A DNA stretch of 17,124 bases from Enterobacteriaceae bacterium UBA2655. Its GTDB lineage: Bacteria > Pseudomonadota > Gammaproteobacteria > Enterobacterales > Enterobacteriaceae. Position 1 is the first letter of the stretch. The number at the start of each line of letters is the position of its first letter. The notes beneath the pieces are model-generated. The model was not told the origin of the DNA, did no database searches, and saw nothing but the letters and a program-made list of their open reading frames with translations. The DNA lies in contig DENB01000029.1 of NCBI GenBank assembly GCA_002359495.1, forward strand, positions 121,924 to 139,047, given 5' to 3'. Made by a program: the position numbers and the translations under genes. Shown here piece by piece: positions 6,815 through 14,935 of this stretch.

Positions 6815-7660
6815 ATGTCTTCATACGACCGACACCAGGTGCTGAGCGGCCTGACCTTAGGCAAACCGACAGCCTATCGCGACCATTACGACAGCAGCCT
6901 GCTGCAGGCAGTGCCGCGCAGTCTGAATCGCGAACCGCTTGGACTCTATCCCGATACGCTGCCATTTGCGGGCGCCGATATCTGGACGCTCTATGAACTC
7001 TCCTGGCTGAACAGCAAAGGCGTGCCGCAGGTCGCCGTCGGCGAAGTGATTCTCTGCGCGCGCAGCCAGAATCTTATCGAGTCGAAAAGTTTCAAACTCT
7101 ATCTTAACAGCTTTAATCAGACAAAATTCGCCGACTGGGGCGACGTGCGTCAAACCCTGGAGCGCGATCTCAGCGCCTGCGCACAAGGCGAGGTGCGCGT
7201 CGCCCTGTTCCGCCTAAGCGAGATCGAAGGACAGCCCATTGGCCAGTTCGCCGGTCACTGCATCGATGAACAGGACATCGCCATCGACGATTACGGCTTC
7301 AATGCCGATTATTTGGAAAATGCCGCCGGGCCGGAAGAGACCGAGGAAACGCTGGTCAGCCACCTGTTGAAATCAAACTGTCTGATCACCAATCAGCCGG
7401 ACTGGGGTTCGGTGATGATTCAGTATCGCGGCCCGCGTATCGATCGCGAAGCCCTGCTGCGCTACCTAATTTCGTTTCGCCAGCATAATGAATTTCATGA
7501 ACAGTGCGTGGAGCGTATCTTTAACGATCTGCAGCGCTTCTGCCGCCCGCAGGCGTTGACGGTTTACGCACGCTATACGCGCCGCGGCGGTCTGGATATC
7601 AATCCCTGGCGCAGCAACGTTCCCTTCACGCCCGGCTTTTCCCGCCTGGTGCGCCAGTAA
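6815..7660 (+). CDS. queF: NADPH-dependent 7-cyano-7-deazaguanine reductase QueF
   Basis: Reduces the nitrile preQ0 to the amine preQ1 in queuosine synthesis, in the cytosol. The 281 residues match E. coli QueF (282 aa), the long two-domain form. The QueF motif [12 protein letters not shown] lies at 89-100, the catalytic cysteine that forms the thioimide at Cys189 ([15 protein letters not shown]), with Asp196 nearby, and [14 protein letters not shown] in the second half. The frame opens earlier with TTG at 6791, but the ATG at 6815 gives MSSYDRHQ as in E. coli. The ribosome site is weak (GGTAACC). No preQ1 riboswitch is visible. It is followed by ppnN. Confidence 0.95.
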   Translation: MSSYDRHQVLSGLTLGKPTAYRDHYDSSLLQAVPRSLNREPLGLYPDTLPFAGADIWTLYELSWLNSKGVPQVAVGEVILCARSQNLIESKSFKLYLNSFNQTKFADWGDVRQTLERDLSACAQGEVRVALFRLSEIEGQPIGQFAGHCIDEQDIAIDDYGFNADYLENAAGPEETEETLVSHLLKSNCLITNQPDWGSVMIQYRGPRIDREALLRYLISFRQHNEFHEQCVERIFNDLQRFCRPQALTVYARYTRRGGLDINPWRSNVPFTPGFSRLVRQ

Positions 7661-7847
7661 GCATTTGCGAGATTTCTCGCAGGCTGATGGCGCAGTATGC
7701 AGATTCACTTGAGTAACCGCAGCCGACGAGGCTACTCTGGTTTAGGCGGCGGCTTTCAGGGCCGTCGACCAGGGATTTCCGCCGCTGCGCGCTGTCTGGA
7801 TCGGGCGCAGCGTCATCAGTCACCCTGGCGGGTGTAAAGGAGTTCAC
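7661..7847 (+). other. Structured intergenic leader of ppnN
   Basis: 187 bp without a gene. It starts with a 16-bp perfect palindrome, TGCGAGATTTCTCGCA (7666-7681), right after the queF stop; no T-tract follows, so it is a doubtful terminator. Further on GCGGCGG (7746-7752) can pair with CCGCCGC (7779-7785) around a 26-base loop. AAAGGAG (7836-7842) is a strong Shine-Dalgarno for ppnN. No clear promoter pair was found. Confidence 0.45.
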
Positions 7848-9212
7848 TTGATTACACATATCAGCCCTCTGGGCTCGATGGATCTGCTTTCCCAGCTGGA
7901 AGTCGACATGCTGGCGCGCACGGCCAGCAGCGACCTTTATCAACTGTTCCGCAACTGTTCACTTGCCGTGCTTAACTCAGGTAGTCAAACCGACAGTAGC
8001 AACGAACTGCTTTCCCGCTTTGAAGATTTCGACATCAACGTGCTGCGCCGCGAGCGCGGCGTCAAGCTTGAACTGATCAACCCACCGGAAGAGGCGTTTG
8101 TCGACGGCCGCATTATCCGCTCGCTGCAGGCGAACCTGTTCGCGGTGCTACGCGATATTCTGTTCGTTAACGGTCAGCTTGCCGGCACGGAACGCGTTAC
8201 AGCGCCTGACCCGGAAGATTCCGCGCATATCACCAATCAGGTGTTTTCCATTCTGCGCAACGCGCGCGCGCTGCACGTCGGGGAATACCCGAATACCGTG
8301 GTCTGCTGGGGCGGCCACTCGATTAACGCGGTGGAATACCAGTACTGCCGCAACGTCGGCACGCAGATGGGCCTGCGCGAGCTGAATATCTGTACCGGCT
8401 GCGGGCCGGGCGTTATGGAAGCGCCAATGAAGGGCGCGGCGGTCGGCCACGCCCAGCAACGCTACCGCGACAGCCGCTTTATCGGCCTGACGGAGCCGTC
8501 GATTATCGCCGCCGAGCCGCCGAATCCGTTGGTCAACGAACTGATTATCATGCCGGACATTGAAAAGCGACTTGAGGCTTTTGTACGCATCGCGCACGGC
8601 ATCGTAATCTTCCCCGGCGGCGTCGGCACGGCGGAGGAGTTGTTATATTTGCTCGGCATTCTGATGAACCCGCAGAACGAAGATCAGGTTCTGCCGTTGA
8701 TCCTGACCGGCCCGCAAGAGAGCGCGGACTATTTCCGCGTGCTGGATGATTTTATCGTCAGCACGCTGGGCGAGCAGGCGAGACGGCATTACAGCATCAT
8801 CATTGATGACGCGGCGGAAGTGGCGCGCCTGATGAAGCAGGCGATGCCGCAGGTGAAAGAGTACCGCCGCGAAACGGGCGACGCCTACAGCTTTAACTGG
8901 TCTATTCGCATCGTGCCCGATTTGCAGCGGCCTTTCCTGCCCACCCATGAAAACATGGCGAACCTGAACATCTACACCAACCAGCCGGCAGAGAAGCTGG
9001 CGGCGGATCTGCGCCGCGCCTTTTCCGGCATTGTGACGGGTAACGTTAAGGAGATCGGCATTCGCGAAATCCGTGAAAAAGGACCTTATAAACTGCATGG
9101 CGATGCGGACATCATGCACCGAATGGATGAACTGCTGCAGGGCTTTGTCGCCCAGCACCGCATGAAGCTGCCGGGCACCGCCTACATCCCCTGCTACGAA
9201 ATCATTAAATAA
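7848..9212 (+). CDS. ppnN: Pyrimidine/purine nucleotide 5'-monophosphate nucleosidase PpnN
   Basis: Splits nucleoside monophosphates into a free base and ribose 5-phosphate; in E. coli the enzyme is stimulated by (p)ppGpp. The 454 residues equal the E. coli length and are nearly collinear. The LOG-like Rossmann core shows CWGGHSIN (153-160), [17 protein letters not shown] (181-197) and the phosphate-binding PGGVGTAEE (256-264). The C-terminal part has [23 protein letters not shown]. The start codon is TTG at 7848: AAAGGAG lies 5 bases upstream, and [19 protein letters not shown] follows as in E. coli, while the next ATG would remove ten conserved residues. The non-standard start should lower translation. 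xni follows closely. Confidence 0.95.
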   Translation: MITHISPLGSMDLLSQLEVDMLARTASSDLYQLFRNCSLAVLNSGSQTDSSNELLSRFEDFDINVLRRERGVKLELINPPEEAFVDGRIIRSLQANLFAVLRDILFVNGQLAGTERVTAPDPEDSAHITNQVFSILRNARALHVGEYPNTVVCWGGHSINAVEYQYCRNVGTQMGLRELNICTGCGPGVMEAPMKGAAVGHAQQRYRDSRFIGLTEPSIIAAEPPNPLVNELIIMPDIEKRLEAFVRIAHGIVIFPGGVGTAEELLYLLGILMNPQNEDQVLPLILTGPQESADYFRVLDDFIVSTLGEQARRHYSIIIDDAAEVARLMKQAMPQVKEYRRETGDAYSFNWSIRIVPDLQRPFLPTHENMANLNIYTNQPAEKLAADLRRAFSGIVTGNVKEIGIREIREKGPYKLHGDADIMHRMDELLQGFVAQHRMKLPGTAYIPCYEIIK

Positions 9213-9215
9213 CTC

Positions 9216-9237
9216 AGGAGGCAGCCGGCTGGCTGCC
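9216..9237 (+). promoter_or_regulatory. Distant Shine-Dalgarno and hairpin before xni
   Basis: AGGAGG (9216-9221) is the only strong Shine-Dalgarno before xni but lies 26 bases from the ATG. Between them GGCAGCC (9220-9226), loop GGCT, GGCTGCC (9231-9237) make a perfect 7-bp hairpin. If folded, it would bring AGGA to within about 10 bases of the start codon. It could instead be a weak ppnN terminator, but no T-tract follows. Confidence 0.5.
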
Positions 9238-9247
9238 CATTTCTATC

Positions 9248-10003
9248 ATGGCTTTTCATCTTCTTATTGTGGATGCGCTGAACCTGATTCGCCGCATTCA
9301 CGCCGTTCAGGGCTCGCCCTGCCAGGAAGGCTGCGTCTCCGCCCTGCGTCAGCTATTGGGCCATACCCAGCCGACCCACGCGGTCGCCGTTTTTGATAGC
9401 GCAAGCCGTCATCAGGGCTGGCGTCACCAGCTGCTGAGCGACTATAAAGCGGGCCGTCCGCCGATGCCGGAGGATCTGCAGGCCGAACTGCCCGCGCTGC
9501 AGGCGGCGTTTCGGGCGGCAGGCATAAGCGACTGGATAGCGGAAACCGACGAGGCGGACGATTTGGCGGCGACGCTGGCGGTCAAAATGGCGGAAGCGGG
9601 TCATTACGCCACTATCGTCTCAACCGACAAAGGTTATTGTCAGCTGCTGGCGCCGGAGATTCGCATTCGCGATTATTTTCAGAAGCGCTGGCTCGATCTG
9701 CCGTTCATTGAAAAAGAGTTTGGCGTCGCGCCGCAGCAGCTGCCCGATTACTGGGGATTGTGCGGCATCAGCAGCAGTAAAATTCCCGGCGTGGCCGGTA
9801 TCGGTCCCAAAAGCGCCCGCGAACTGCTATTGCAGTTCGGCTCGCTCGACGGGATTTATCAAAACTTACTGGCGGTGCCGGAAAAGTGGCAGGCGAAGCT
9901 CGCGGCGCAGCGCGAGATGGCAGAGATTTGCCGTCAGGTTTCTACGCTGAAGCGAGATCTCAGGCTGCAAGGCAACCTGAAGACCTTGCGCTATCAGGGC
10001 TGA
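9248..10003 (+). CDS. xni: Flap endonuclease Xni (ExoIX)
   Basis: Structure-specific 5' nuclease related to the 5' nuclease domain of DNA polymerase I, acting on flaps in DNA repair. The 251 residues equal the E. coli length. Visible: [20 protein letters not shown] (5-24), [15 protein letters not shown] with the conserved arginine/lysine arch, [10 protein letters not shown] (metal ligands), [10 protein letters not shown], and the helix-three-turn-helix DNA-binding motif [16 protein letters not shown]. In E. coli sdaC, sdaB and the fuc genes lie between xni and rlmM; here xni ends 24 bp before rlmM, reading toward it. A weak 6-bp hairpin (CAGGGC/GCCCTG, 9995-10023) spans the stop codon. Confidence 0.93.
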   Translation: MAFHLLIVDALNLIRRIHAVQGSPCQEGCVSALRQLLGHTQPTHAVAVFDSASRHQGWRHQLLSDYKAGRPPMPEDLQAELPALQAAFRAAGISDWIAETDEADDLAATLAVKMAEAGHYATIVSTDKGYCQLLAPEIRIRDYFQKRWLDLPFIEKEFGVAPQQLPDYWGLCGISSSKIPGVAGIGPKSARELLLQFGSLDGIYQNLLAVPEKWQAKLAAQREMAEICRQVSTLKRDLRLQGNLKTLRYQG

Positions 10004-10027
10004 GCGCGGATACGCCCGCCCTGGACG

Positions 10028-11128
10028 TTAGCGCTCGTCGCGACGGCCGGGATGGGCGCTCCAGATGCGACGAACATGCACCGTCACCTCTTCGCGATCG
10101 TGATAGAGCTGGCGCGCCTGAATTTGCGCATTAATGCCCTGCTCCTTCAGCTTTTCGTCAATCATCGCCAGGTTTTGCGTCACCTCTTCATAGCGCTTTT
10201 TCATCGGCAGCTTGAGGTTAAAAATCGCTTCGCGGCACCAGCCGTTGACCAGCCAGTCGGTCATCAGACTGGCTACGCGCACCGGCTTCTCCACCATGTC
10301 GCACACCAGCCAGGTGATGTTGTTGTGCGGCGGGCGGAATTTAAAGCCGTCTTCGCGATAATGCATTACCTGTCCGCTATCCATCAGGCTGGGCGCCATC
10401 GGACCGTTATCCACGGCGCAGACCATCATGCTGCGTTTCACCAATTGATAAGTCCAGCCGCCGGGGCAGGCGCCGAGATCGACGGCGTACATGCCGCTCG
10501 CCAGACGTTCATCCCACTCGTCGGCAGGAATAAAGACGTGGAACGCCTCTTCCAGCTTCAACGTAGAACGGCTGGGCGCATCGGCCGGGAACTTCAGGCG
10601 CGGAATTCCCATATAGAAGGGAGAATTGTTTTCCGGGTAGGAGTAACCGACATAGCAGGTGCCGGGCGCGATGAAAAAAACATGCACGACCGGGCGTTTG
10701 GCGCTTTCATAGTTCAGTAAGATTTTGCTGGCGCGCAGGCTGGCGCGCAGCGGCACGGTAAACTTACGGCAGAACTTCGTCAGCTCTTTCGCTTCGTTGG
10801 TGTCAGGCACCTCGACCCGCAGCTCGCCGCCCTTCTCCACCACGCCGGTCAGCATGCCGACAACAGGCGTAATACGATCGTCCGGCGGCAGGTCGCGCAG
10901 CAGTTCGCCGACCACCAGCATCTGACGGGCAAAAATCAGCTGAGCGAACGGCAGTTCGCGCGCCAGCTTATCCGCCTCTTCATGCTGATAACATTCAAAC
11001 AGCACATAGCCCGCGTTCTCTTTTACGCGTGCGAAGCCGTAAATTTCCCGCTCTGCGGCTTTGGCGCTGATTTCCGCCGCGCACTCTTTCTCAAACCCGG
11101 GACGGCAATATAACAACACTTTATTCAT
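10028..11128 (-). CDS. rlmM: 23S rRNA 2'-O-ribose C2498 methyltransferase RlmM
   Basis: Methylates the 2'-OH of C2498 in the peptidyl-transferase loop of 23S rRNA before 50S assembly, using S-adenosylmethionine. The 366 residues equal the E. coli length. The N-terminus ([20 protein letters not shown]) and residues up to about 160 form the THUMP-type RNA-binding part. The Rossmann methyltransferase domain holds the SAM loop [10 protein letters not shown] (217-226), [15 protein letters not shown] before it, and [14 protein letters not shown] with a catalytic lysine near the C-terminus. The ATG at 11128-11126 lies inside the end of ygdD, an 8-bp overlap, so the two are coupled. Possible operon: gcvA-ygdD-rlmM. 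Confidence 0.95.
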   Translation of the reverse strand: MNKVLLYCRPGFEKECAAEISAKAAEREIYGFARVKENAGYVLFECYQHEEADKLARELPFAQLIFARQMLVVGELLRDLPPDDRITPVVGMLTGVVEKGGELRVEVPDTNEAKELTKFCRKFTVPLRASLRASKILLNYESAKRPVVHVFFIAPGTCYVGYSYPENNSPFYMGIPRLKFPADAPSRSTLKLEEAFHVFIPADEWDERLASGMYAVDLGACPGGWTYQLVKRSMMVCAVDNGPMAPSLMDSGQVMHYREDGFKFRPPHNNITWLVCDMVEKPVRVASLMTDWLVNGWCREAIFNLKLPMKKRYEEVTQNLAMIDEKLKEQGINAQIQARQLYHDREEVTVHVRRIWSAHPGRRDER

Positions 11129-11516
11129 GGCGATCTGCCTTTCGTTTCAGACGCAGCGCGCCAATCAACATCAAAAACCAACCGATCAGGAAGCAAAAGC
11201 CGCCGATCGGCGTCACAAACACCCAAAATTTCAGGTGCGACAGCGCCAGACAATAGAGACTGCCGCTGAACAGCACCACGCCCAATGCCAGAAACGCGCT
11301 GCTCCAGTAAAACCAGATATTGGCGCGGCGCAGCATCGCGGCGCCCAAACCGATAATCGCCAGCGTATGGTACGCCTGATACTCAAGGCCGGTGTGGATC
11401 CACGCCATTTCCGGTTGGCCCAAAGATTTGCTTAACACGTGAGCGTCGAAAGCGCCAAAGGCCACCAGCAAAAAGCCGCTGATGGCTGAAAAAATAAACA
11501 TGGCACGACTGGACAT
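11121..11516 (-). CDS. ygdD: Inner-membrane protein YgdD (DUF423)
   Basis: Small membrane protein of unknown function. From the ATG at 11516-11514 it has 131 residues, as in E. coli, with four hydrophobic segments near 5-27, 45-62, 70-92 and 98-120 and a basic C-terminus ([10 protein letters not shown]). [13 protein letters not shown] and [11 protein letters not shown] are family signatures. An in-frame ATG seven codons earlier exists, but GAGGAT lies 8 bases before 11516. It overlaps rlmM by 8 bp and starts 50 bp after gcvA ends, so it may be read from the gcvA promoter. Confidence 0.92.
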   Translation of the reverse strand: MSSRAMFIFSAISGFLLVAFGAFDAHVLSKSLGQPEMAWIHTGLEYQAYHTLAIIGLGAAMLRRANIWFYWSSAFLALGVVLFSGSLYCLALSHLKFWVFVTPIGGFCFLIGWFLMLIGALRLKRKADRHE

Positions 11517-11566
11517 CAAACTATCCTCAAGGTGCATCTGCGCGTCACTGCACAGAGATCAATGGC

Positions 11567-12484
11567 TTAATGATTATAACGAAAGCGGAATTTTTCTTGT
11601 TCGCTTGCGGCTTTCGCCAGAATCCACTGTCGGAAGGCGGCTATTTTACCCAGTTCTGCCTGACTGTCATGACAAACCAGATAAAAAGCGTTTTTACTGA
11701 CTAAGACGTCATTAAACGGGCAAACCAAACGGCCCGCTTCCAGCTCGCTTTGCGCCATCACGTTATTGGCCAGCGCTACGCCCTGACCATGAATGGCCGC
11801 CTGGAGCACCATCGCGCTATGGCTGAAAATCGGTCCCTGCTGCACGTTAATGTGCTGCAAGCCTAGCTGACGGATATAAGATTGCCAGTCGCGACGGGAC
11901 GCGTCGTGAAGCAGCGTGCATTTTGCCAGATCGGCCGGCGCTTTTAACGGATGATCGCCGGTAAGCAGCGCGGGCGAACAAACCGGCAGCAGATACTCCG
12001 CATACAGTTTTTCAACGCGCAGACCGGGCCAGTTGCCGCGCCCGTAAAAAATCGCCACGTCGACATCGTCCGCCAGTTTCTCCTCGTCGCGGTCGACCGC
12101 CTGGATACGCACATCGATTCCCGGATAAGCCAGATTAAAGCTGGAAAGCCGGGGCACCAGCCACTGAATGGCGAAGCTGGGAAGCAAGCTGACGGTCAGC
12201 GCGCCCTTCGCGCTGCGCGCCTGCAGTTTACGCGTGGCTTCGTTCAGGGCGGTAAAAATCTCCTTAATATCGAGATAGTAGCTTTGACCCTCTTCGGTGA
12301 GCAAAAGCGAACGATTCCTCCGCCGAAACAGCTTTAACCCCAGAAAATCTTCCAGGGATTTAATTTGATGGCTTACAGCCGCCTGAGTGACGAACAGCTC
12401 TTCGGCGGCTTTGGTAAAGCTTAAATGGCGCGCGGCGGCATCAAAAACCCGCAGGGCGTTAAGGGGAGGAAGGCGCTTTGACAT
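11567..12484 (-). CDS. gcvA: LysR-type regulator GcvA of glycine cleavage
   Basis: Activates the glycine-cleavage operon gcvTHP when glycine is present and represses it (with GcvR) when it is not; also activates gcvB. The 305 residues equal E. coli GcvA and are almost identical in long stretches. The winged helix-turn-helix is at about 20-55 (LSFTKAAEELFVTQAAVSHQ, then SLEDFLGLKLFRRR). The effector domain follows from about 92 (GALTVSLLPSFAIQWLVPRL). No strong Shine-Dalgarno is seen (CGGGAACC before the ATG). It is divergent from gcvB, 129 bp apart, as in E. coli, and ygdD-rlmM follow downstream. Confidence 0.96.
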   Translation of the reverse strand: MSKRLPPLNALRVFDAAARHLSFTKAAEELFVTQAAVSHQIKSLEDFLGLKLFRRRNRSLLLTEEGQSYYLDIKEIFTALNEATRKLQARSAKGALTVSLLPSFAIQWLVPRLSSFNLAYPGIDVRIQAVDRDEEKLADDVDVAIFYGRGNWPGLRVEKLYAEYLLPVCSPALLTGDHPLKAPADLAKCTLLHDASRRDWQSYIRQLGLQHINVQQGPIFSHSAMVLQAAIHGQGVALANNVMAQSELEAGRLVCPFNDVLVSKNAFYLVCHDSQAELGKIAAFRQWILAKAASEQEKFRFRYNH

Positions 12485-12521
12485 GGTTCCCGTCGTCCGG
12501 ACAGTGGCAAAAATACGTCAG

Positions 12522-12546
12522 CTTATACGAAGCCTTAACGTATTAG
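12522..12546. promoter_or_regulatory. gcvA/gcvB control region with GcvA box
   Basis: CTAAT on the minus strand (12546-12542) is the core recalled for GcvA binding; it lies about 70 bp upstream of the gcvB start, within the span bound by GcvA in E. coli. Just beside it TATAAG (minus, 12527-12522) is a possible -10 of gcvA, so GcvA bound here could both activate gcvB and repress its own gene. The gcvA -35 is not clear. Confidence 0.45.
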
Positions 12547-12578
12547 TTTTTTTTATCCGAGGCATTATAAATTGTCCG

Positions 12579-12607
12579 TTGAGGAAGCTCCAGCAAATAC
12601 CTATAGT
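12579..12607 (+). promoter_or_regulatory. gcvB promoter
   Basis: TTGAGG (12579-12584), 17 bp, TATAGT (12602-12607), then six bases to the conserved RNA start ACTTCCTGAGCC at 12614. Good spacing and position fix the promoter. Confidence 0.8.
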
Positions 12608-12712
12608 TGCCGCACTTCCTGAGCCGGAACGAAAAGTTATTTAGAGTCAGGCGAGATTTCGCGGTTTTCTGAAGAGCTTTTGGCTTGTGGTCGTGATGTT
12701 GTGTTTGCATTT

Positions 12713-12740
12713 GATCTGACTTTTTCAGATCTTATTTTTT
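12713..12740 (+). terminator. Internal GcvB hairpin with T-tract (T1-like)
   Basis: GATCTGA (12713-12719), loop CTTTT, TCAGATC (12725-12731), then TTATTTTTT. Position fits the internal terminator T1 of E. coli GcvB and would yield a short RNA of about 127 nt. Confidence 0.5.
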
Positions 12741-12784
12741 ATTTCCTGTAGAAATACCTGTCTGTCCATAGTGATTTTTAAACA

Positions 12785-12810
12785 GCACCGCAATTGCGGT
12801 GCTTTTTTTT
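12785..12810. terminator. Terminator of gcvB, probably shared with ygdI
   Basis: GCACCGCAATTGCGGTGC (12785-12802) is a perfect 18-bp palindrome followed on the plus strand by eight T (12803-12810): a strong intrinsic terminator for gcvB. On the minus strand the stem is followed by TGTTT only, so it may stop the convergent ygdI transcript less well. Confidence 0.93.
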
Positions 12811-12835
12811 GCGCAATCACTAATCGGTTTTACCC

Positions 12836-13060
12836 TTACTGATCGATTTCCACCATCTCTTTCACGTCAGAGCGGTTGATCTGCTGCTGGTTGCCATTCG
12901 CATCTTTATAGCTGATCATACCGGTCTCATCGTCTACCTGCGGTTTGCCGTCGGAAACGATGGTGCGGCCGTCATTGGTATGCATAACATAGTTGCTTGA
13001 ACAGGCAGCTAAGGTAAAGGCCATAGTACAAACGGCCAGCACTGCGGCGAGTTTTTTCAT
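12836..13060 (-). CDS. ygdI: Small lipoprotein YgdI (DUF903)
   Basis: 74-residue predicted lipoprotein of unknown function, one shorter than E. coli YgdI. The signal peptide MKKLAAVLAVCTMAFTLAAC ends in the lipobox LAAC with lipidated Cys20; Ser at the next position predicts sorting to the outer membrane. The mature part SSNYVMHTNDGRTIVSDGKP, then DDETGMISYKDANG and INRSDVKEMVEIDQ, is the DUF903 (YgdI/YgdR) fold, a small SH3-like beta barrel. AAGGAG lies 9 bases before the ATG. It is convergent with gcvB and divergent from csdA. No promoter is seen close to it; upstream on its strand there is an intrinsic terminator (13130-13151), which hints at attenuation. Confidence 0.93.
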   Translation of the reverse strand: MKKLAAVLAVCTMAFTLAACSSNYVMHTNDGRTIVSDGKPQVDDETGMISYKDANGNQQQINRSDVKEMVEIDQ

Positions 13061-13119
13061 CTTCTTTCTCCTTGCAGATTAAGTTGCATCAAACCTCCCG
13101 CCCTACGCTGACCCGAGGC

Positions 13120-13212
13120 AGCTGAAAAGAAAAAACGACTGGTATCAGTCGCGTAGCTATGCGGGAATGGGTTCAAACCTTGCAATAATTAGCATAACTC
13201 GCTTTTTCAGCT
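13120..13212. repeat. Inverted repeat AGCTGAAAA ... TTTTCAGCT
   Basis: AGCTGAAAA (13120-13128) and TTTTCAGCT (13204-13212) are perfect 9-bp inverted copies, 75 bp apart, enclosing the minus-strand terminator and the wobble palindrome CGCGTAGCTATGCG (13150-13163 region). In RNA the two arms could pair into a long-range stem. Function unknown. Confidence 0.45.
13130..13151 (-). terminator. Intrinsic terminator upstream of ygdI
   Basis: On the minus strand CGACTG (13151-13146), loop ATAC, CAGTCG (13141-13136), followed by six T (13135-13130). The stem is short but perfect and the T-tract is good. It lies about 70 bp before the ygdI start, with no gene reading leftward into it, so it would end a short leader or small RNA. 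Confidence 0.6.
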
Positions 13213-13240
13213 TTGCCAGGCGACCGGCCTGCTTTACATA
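13213..13240 (+). promoter_or_regulatory. Possible csdA promoter
   Basis: TTGCCA (13213-13218; five of six -35 bases), 16 bp, TACATA (13235-13240; a weak -10), giving a start near 13247 and a leader of about 26 nt. The -10 is poor, so this is tentative. Confidence 0.35.
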
Positions 13241-13272
13241 GAGACCTGAATTTTCCTCACTACGAGCCGAGC

Positions 13273-14478
13273 ATGACTGCATTCAATCCTTCCGCATTTC
13301 GCCAGCAGTTTCCCGCGCTGGCCGATGCTGGCGTTTATCTCGATAGCGCCGCTACCGCGCTAAAACCTCAGGCGGTTATTGAGGCCAGCGAACGGTTCTA
13401 CAGCCTGAGCGCCGGAACCGTTCACCGCAGCCAGTTTGCCGCCGCGCGTCAGTTAACCGAGCGCTATGAGCAGGCGCGCGTGCAGGTTGCGCGCTGGCTC
13501 AACGCTGCCGATGACAAACAGATCGTCTGGACGCGGGGCACGACCGAAGCGATTAATCTGGTGGCGAACAGCTGGCTGGCGCCGCGTCTGCAGCCGGGCG
13601 ACGAGATTCTGGTCAGCGAAGCCGAGCATCATGCCAATCTGGTTCCCTGGCTGATGGTGGCACAGGCGAAAGGCGCTAAGGTGGTAAAATGGCCGATCGG
13701 CGCCGATCGCCTGCCCGATATCGCGCTGTTGCCCAACCTGTTAAACAGCAGAACGCGCCTGCTGGCGATCGGCCAGATGTCCAACGTCACCGGCGGCTGT
13801 CCCGACCTGGCTACGGCGATCCGCCTGACGCACGCCGCAGGTGCCAAAGTGATGGTGGACGGCGCGCAGGGCGTGGTGCATTGCGCCCCCGACGTGCGCG
13901 CTTCCGATATCGACTTTTACGCTTTTTCCGGCCATAAGCTCTACGGCCCGATGGGCATCGGCGTGCTGTACGGCAAGGCGGAGCTGCTGGAAGCGATGGC
14001 GCCCTGGCAGGGCGGCGGTAAGATGCTGACGCAGGTCGATTTCGACGGTTTTACGCCGCAGCTGGCGCCCTGGCGTTTCGAAGCCGGAACGCCGAATGTC
14101 GCCGGAGTCGTAGGGCTGAGCGCGGCGCTGACCTGGCTGGGACAGCACGATCGGCAGAAGGCGGAGAGCTGGAGCCAACAGCTGACCAGCCTCGCCGAAG
14201 AACAGCTGGCGGAGCTGCCGGGTTTCCGCAGCTTTCGCTGCGGCGCATCCAGCCTGCTCTCATTCGATATCCAGGGGATCCATCACAGCGATATCGTTAC
14301 GCTGCTGGCTGAACACGGCATCGCGCTGCGCGCCGGTCAGCACTGCGCCCAGCCGTTAATGAAGGCGCTGGGCGTCAGCGGCACGCTGCGCGTCTCGTTC
14401 GCGCCCTATAATAACTTGCAGGACGTGGACGCGCTGGTGCGCGCCATGCACAGCGCCATCCGCTTACTGACAGAGTGA
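13273..14478 (+). CDS. csdA: Cysteine desulfurase CsdA
   Basis: PLP enzyme that removes sulfur from cysteine (also cysteine sulfinate) as a bound persulfide and passes it to CsdE. The 401 residues equal the E. coli length. DSAATALKP (24-32), TRGTTEAIN (87-95) and [10 protein letters not shown] (117-126) surround the cofactor; the Schiff-base lysine is Lys222 in FSGHKLYGP; the persulfide cysteine is Cys358 in RAGQHCAQP, as in class II (SufS-like) desulfurases. The open frame begins with TTG at 13213, but the ATG at 13273 gives [16 protein letters not shown] like E. coli. The ribosome site is weak. The stop is followed 5 bp later by the csdE start, so both form one operon. Confidence 0.95.
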   Translation: MTAFNPSAFRQQFPALADAGVYLDSAATALKPQAVIEASERFYSLSAGTVHRSQFAAARQLTERYEQARVQVARWLNAADDKQIVWTRGTTEAINLVANSWLAPRLQPGDEILVSEAEHHANLVPWLMVAQAKGAKVVKWPIGADRLPDIALLPNLLNSRTRLLAIGQMSNVTGGCPDLATAIRLTHAAGAKVMVDGAQGVVHCAPDVRASDIDFYAFSGHKLYGPMGIGVLYGKAELLEAMAPWQGGGKMLTQVDFDGFTPQLAPWRFEAGTPNVAGVVGLSAALTWLGQHDRQKAESWSQQLTSLAEEQLAELPGFRSFRCGASSLLSFDIQGIHHSDIVTLLAEHGIALRAGQHCAQPLMKALGVSGTLRVSFAPYNNLQDVDALVRAMHSAIRLLTE

Positions 14479-14483
14479 CAGCC

Positions 14484-14933
14484 ATGAGTACAACGCCGCT
14501 AGCCCCCCATCCCTTTGGCGATTTAATCACCGAAGCGGGCCTGAAAGAGAAATTCGCCAGCTTTCATCAGTGGGAAGATCGTTACCGCCAGCTGATTCAG
14601 CTCAGCCGCCAGCTTCCTGCGCTGCCGGAGGCGTTGAAAACGCCGGAAATCGAGCTGAGCGGATGTGAAAACCGCGTCTGGCTCAGCAGTCAGCGCCTGC
14701 CGAACGGCACGCTGCACTTTTACGGCGACAGCGAAGGCCGTATCGTGCGCGGCCTGCTGGCGGTGCTGCTGGCGGCGGTAGAGGGAAAAACGCCGCAGGC
14801 GTTGTTAACCGGCGATCCGCTGCAAATTTTCGATGATTTGGGATTACGCGCCCAGCTCAGCGCCTCGCGCAGCAGCGGTTTGCAGGCGTTGGCCGATGCG
14901 GTGCAGCGCGCCGCCAGCGACGCGCTGCGCTAA
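14484..14933 (+). CDS. csdE: Sulfur acceptor protein CsdE
   Basis: SufE-like protein that accepts persulfide sulfur from CsdA and stimulates it; in E. coli it also binds TcdA. From the ATG at 14484 it has 149 residues (E. coli 147), and the acceptor cysteine falls at Cys61 in LSGCENRVW, the same number as in E. coli. A GTG at 14475 is in frame and overlaps the csdA stop, but using it would add three residues without a counterpart. Other family blocks are [11 protein letters not shown] and [22 protein letters not shown]. The end is 2 bp from the end of tcdA, read in the opposite direction. Confidence 0.94.
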   Translation: MSTTPLAPHPFGDLITEAGLKEKFASFHQWEDRYRQLIQLSRQLPALPEALKTPEIELSGCENRVWLSSQRLPNGTLHFYGDSEGRIVRGLLAVLLAAVEGKTPQALLTGDPLQIFDDLGLRAQLSASRSSGLQALADAVQRAASDALR

Positions 14934-14935
14934 GC

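Larger units (their letters stand above)
12614..12810 (+). ncRNA. gcvB: GcvB small RNA
   Basis: Hfq-dependent sRNA that represses many amino-acid and peptide transporter mRNAs by pairing. The ends match E. coli GcvB as recalled: ACTTCCTGAGCCGGAACGAA at 5', CTGTCTGTCCATAGTGATT (the R2/R3-side block) and the terminator at 3'. Length is about 197 nt versus about 205. The first stem is closed by AGCC near 12622 and GGCT near 12682, with an inner GCGA-GATT-TCGC hairpin. The GU-rich seed region R1 contains ATGTTGTG (12696-12703), complementary to the CACAACAT core of targets, but is shorter than in E. coli. The centre is compacted: one hairpin (12713-12731) followed by T-rich DNA replaces two in E. 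coli. Divergent from gcvA, its activator. Confidence 0.95.

Noticed and set aside
6815..7660. preQ1 riboswitch before queF
   Set aside because: Only 63 bp separate queF from syd and no pseudoknot-type aptamer was seen.
13165..13185. tRNA T-arm-like GGGTTCAAACC
   Set aside because: The flanking bases do not form a five-pair T-stem, and no anticodon arm, D-arm or CCA end surrounds it.
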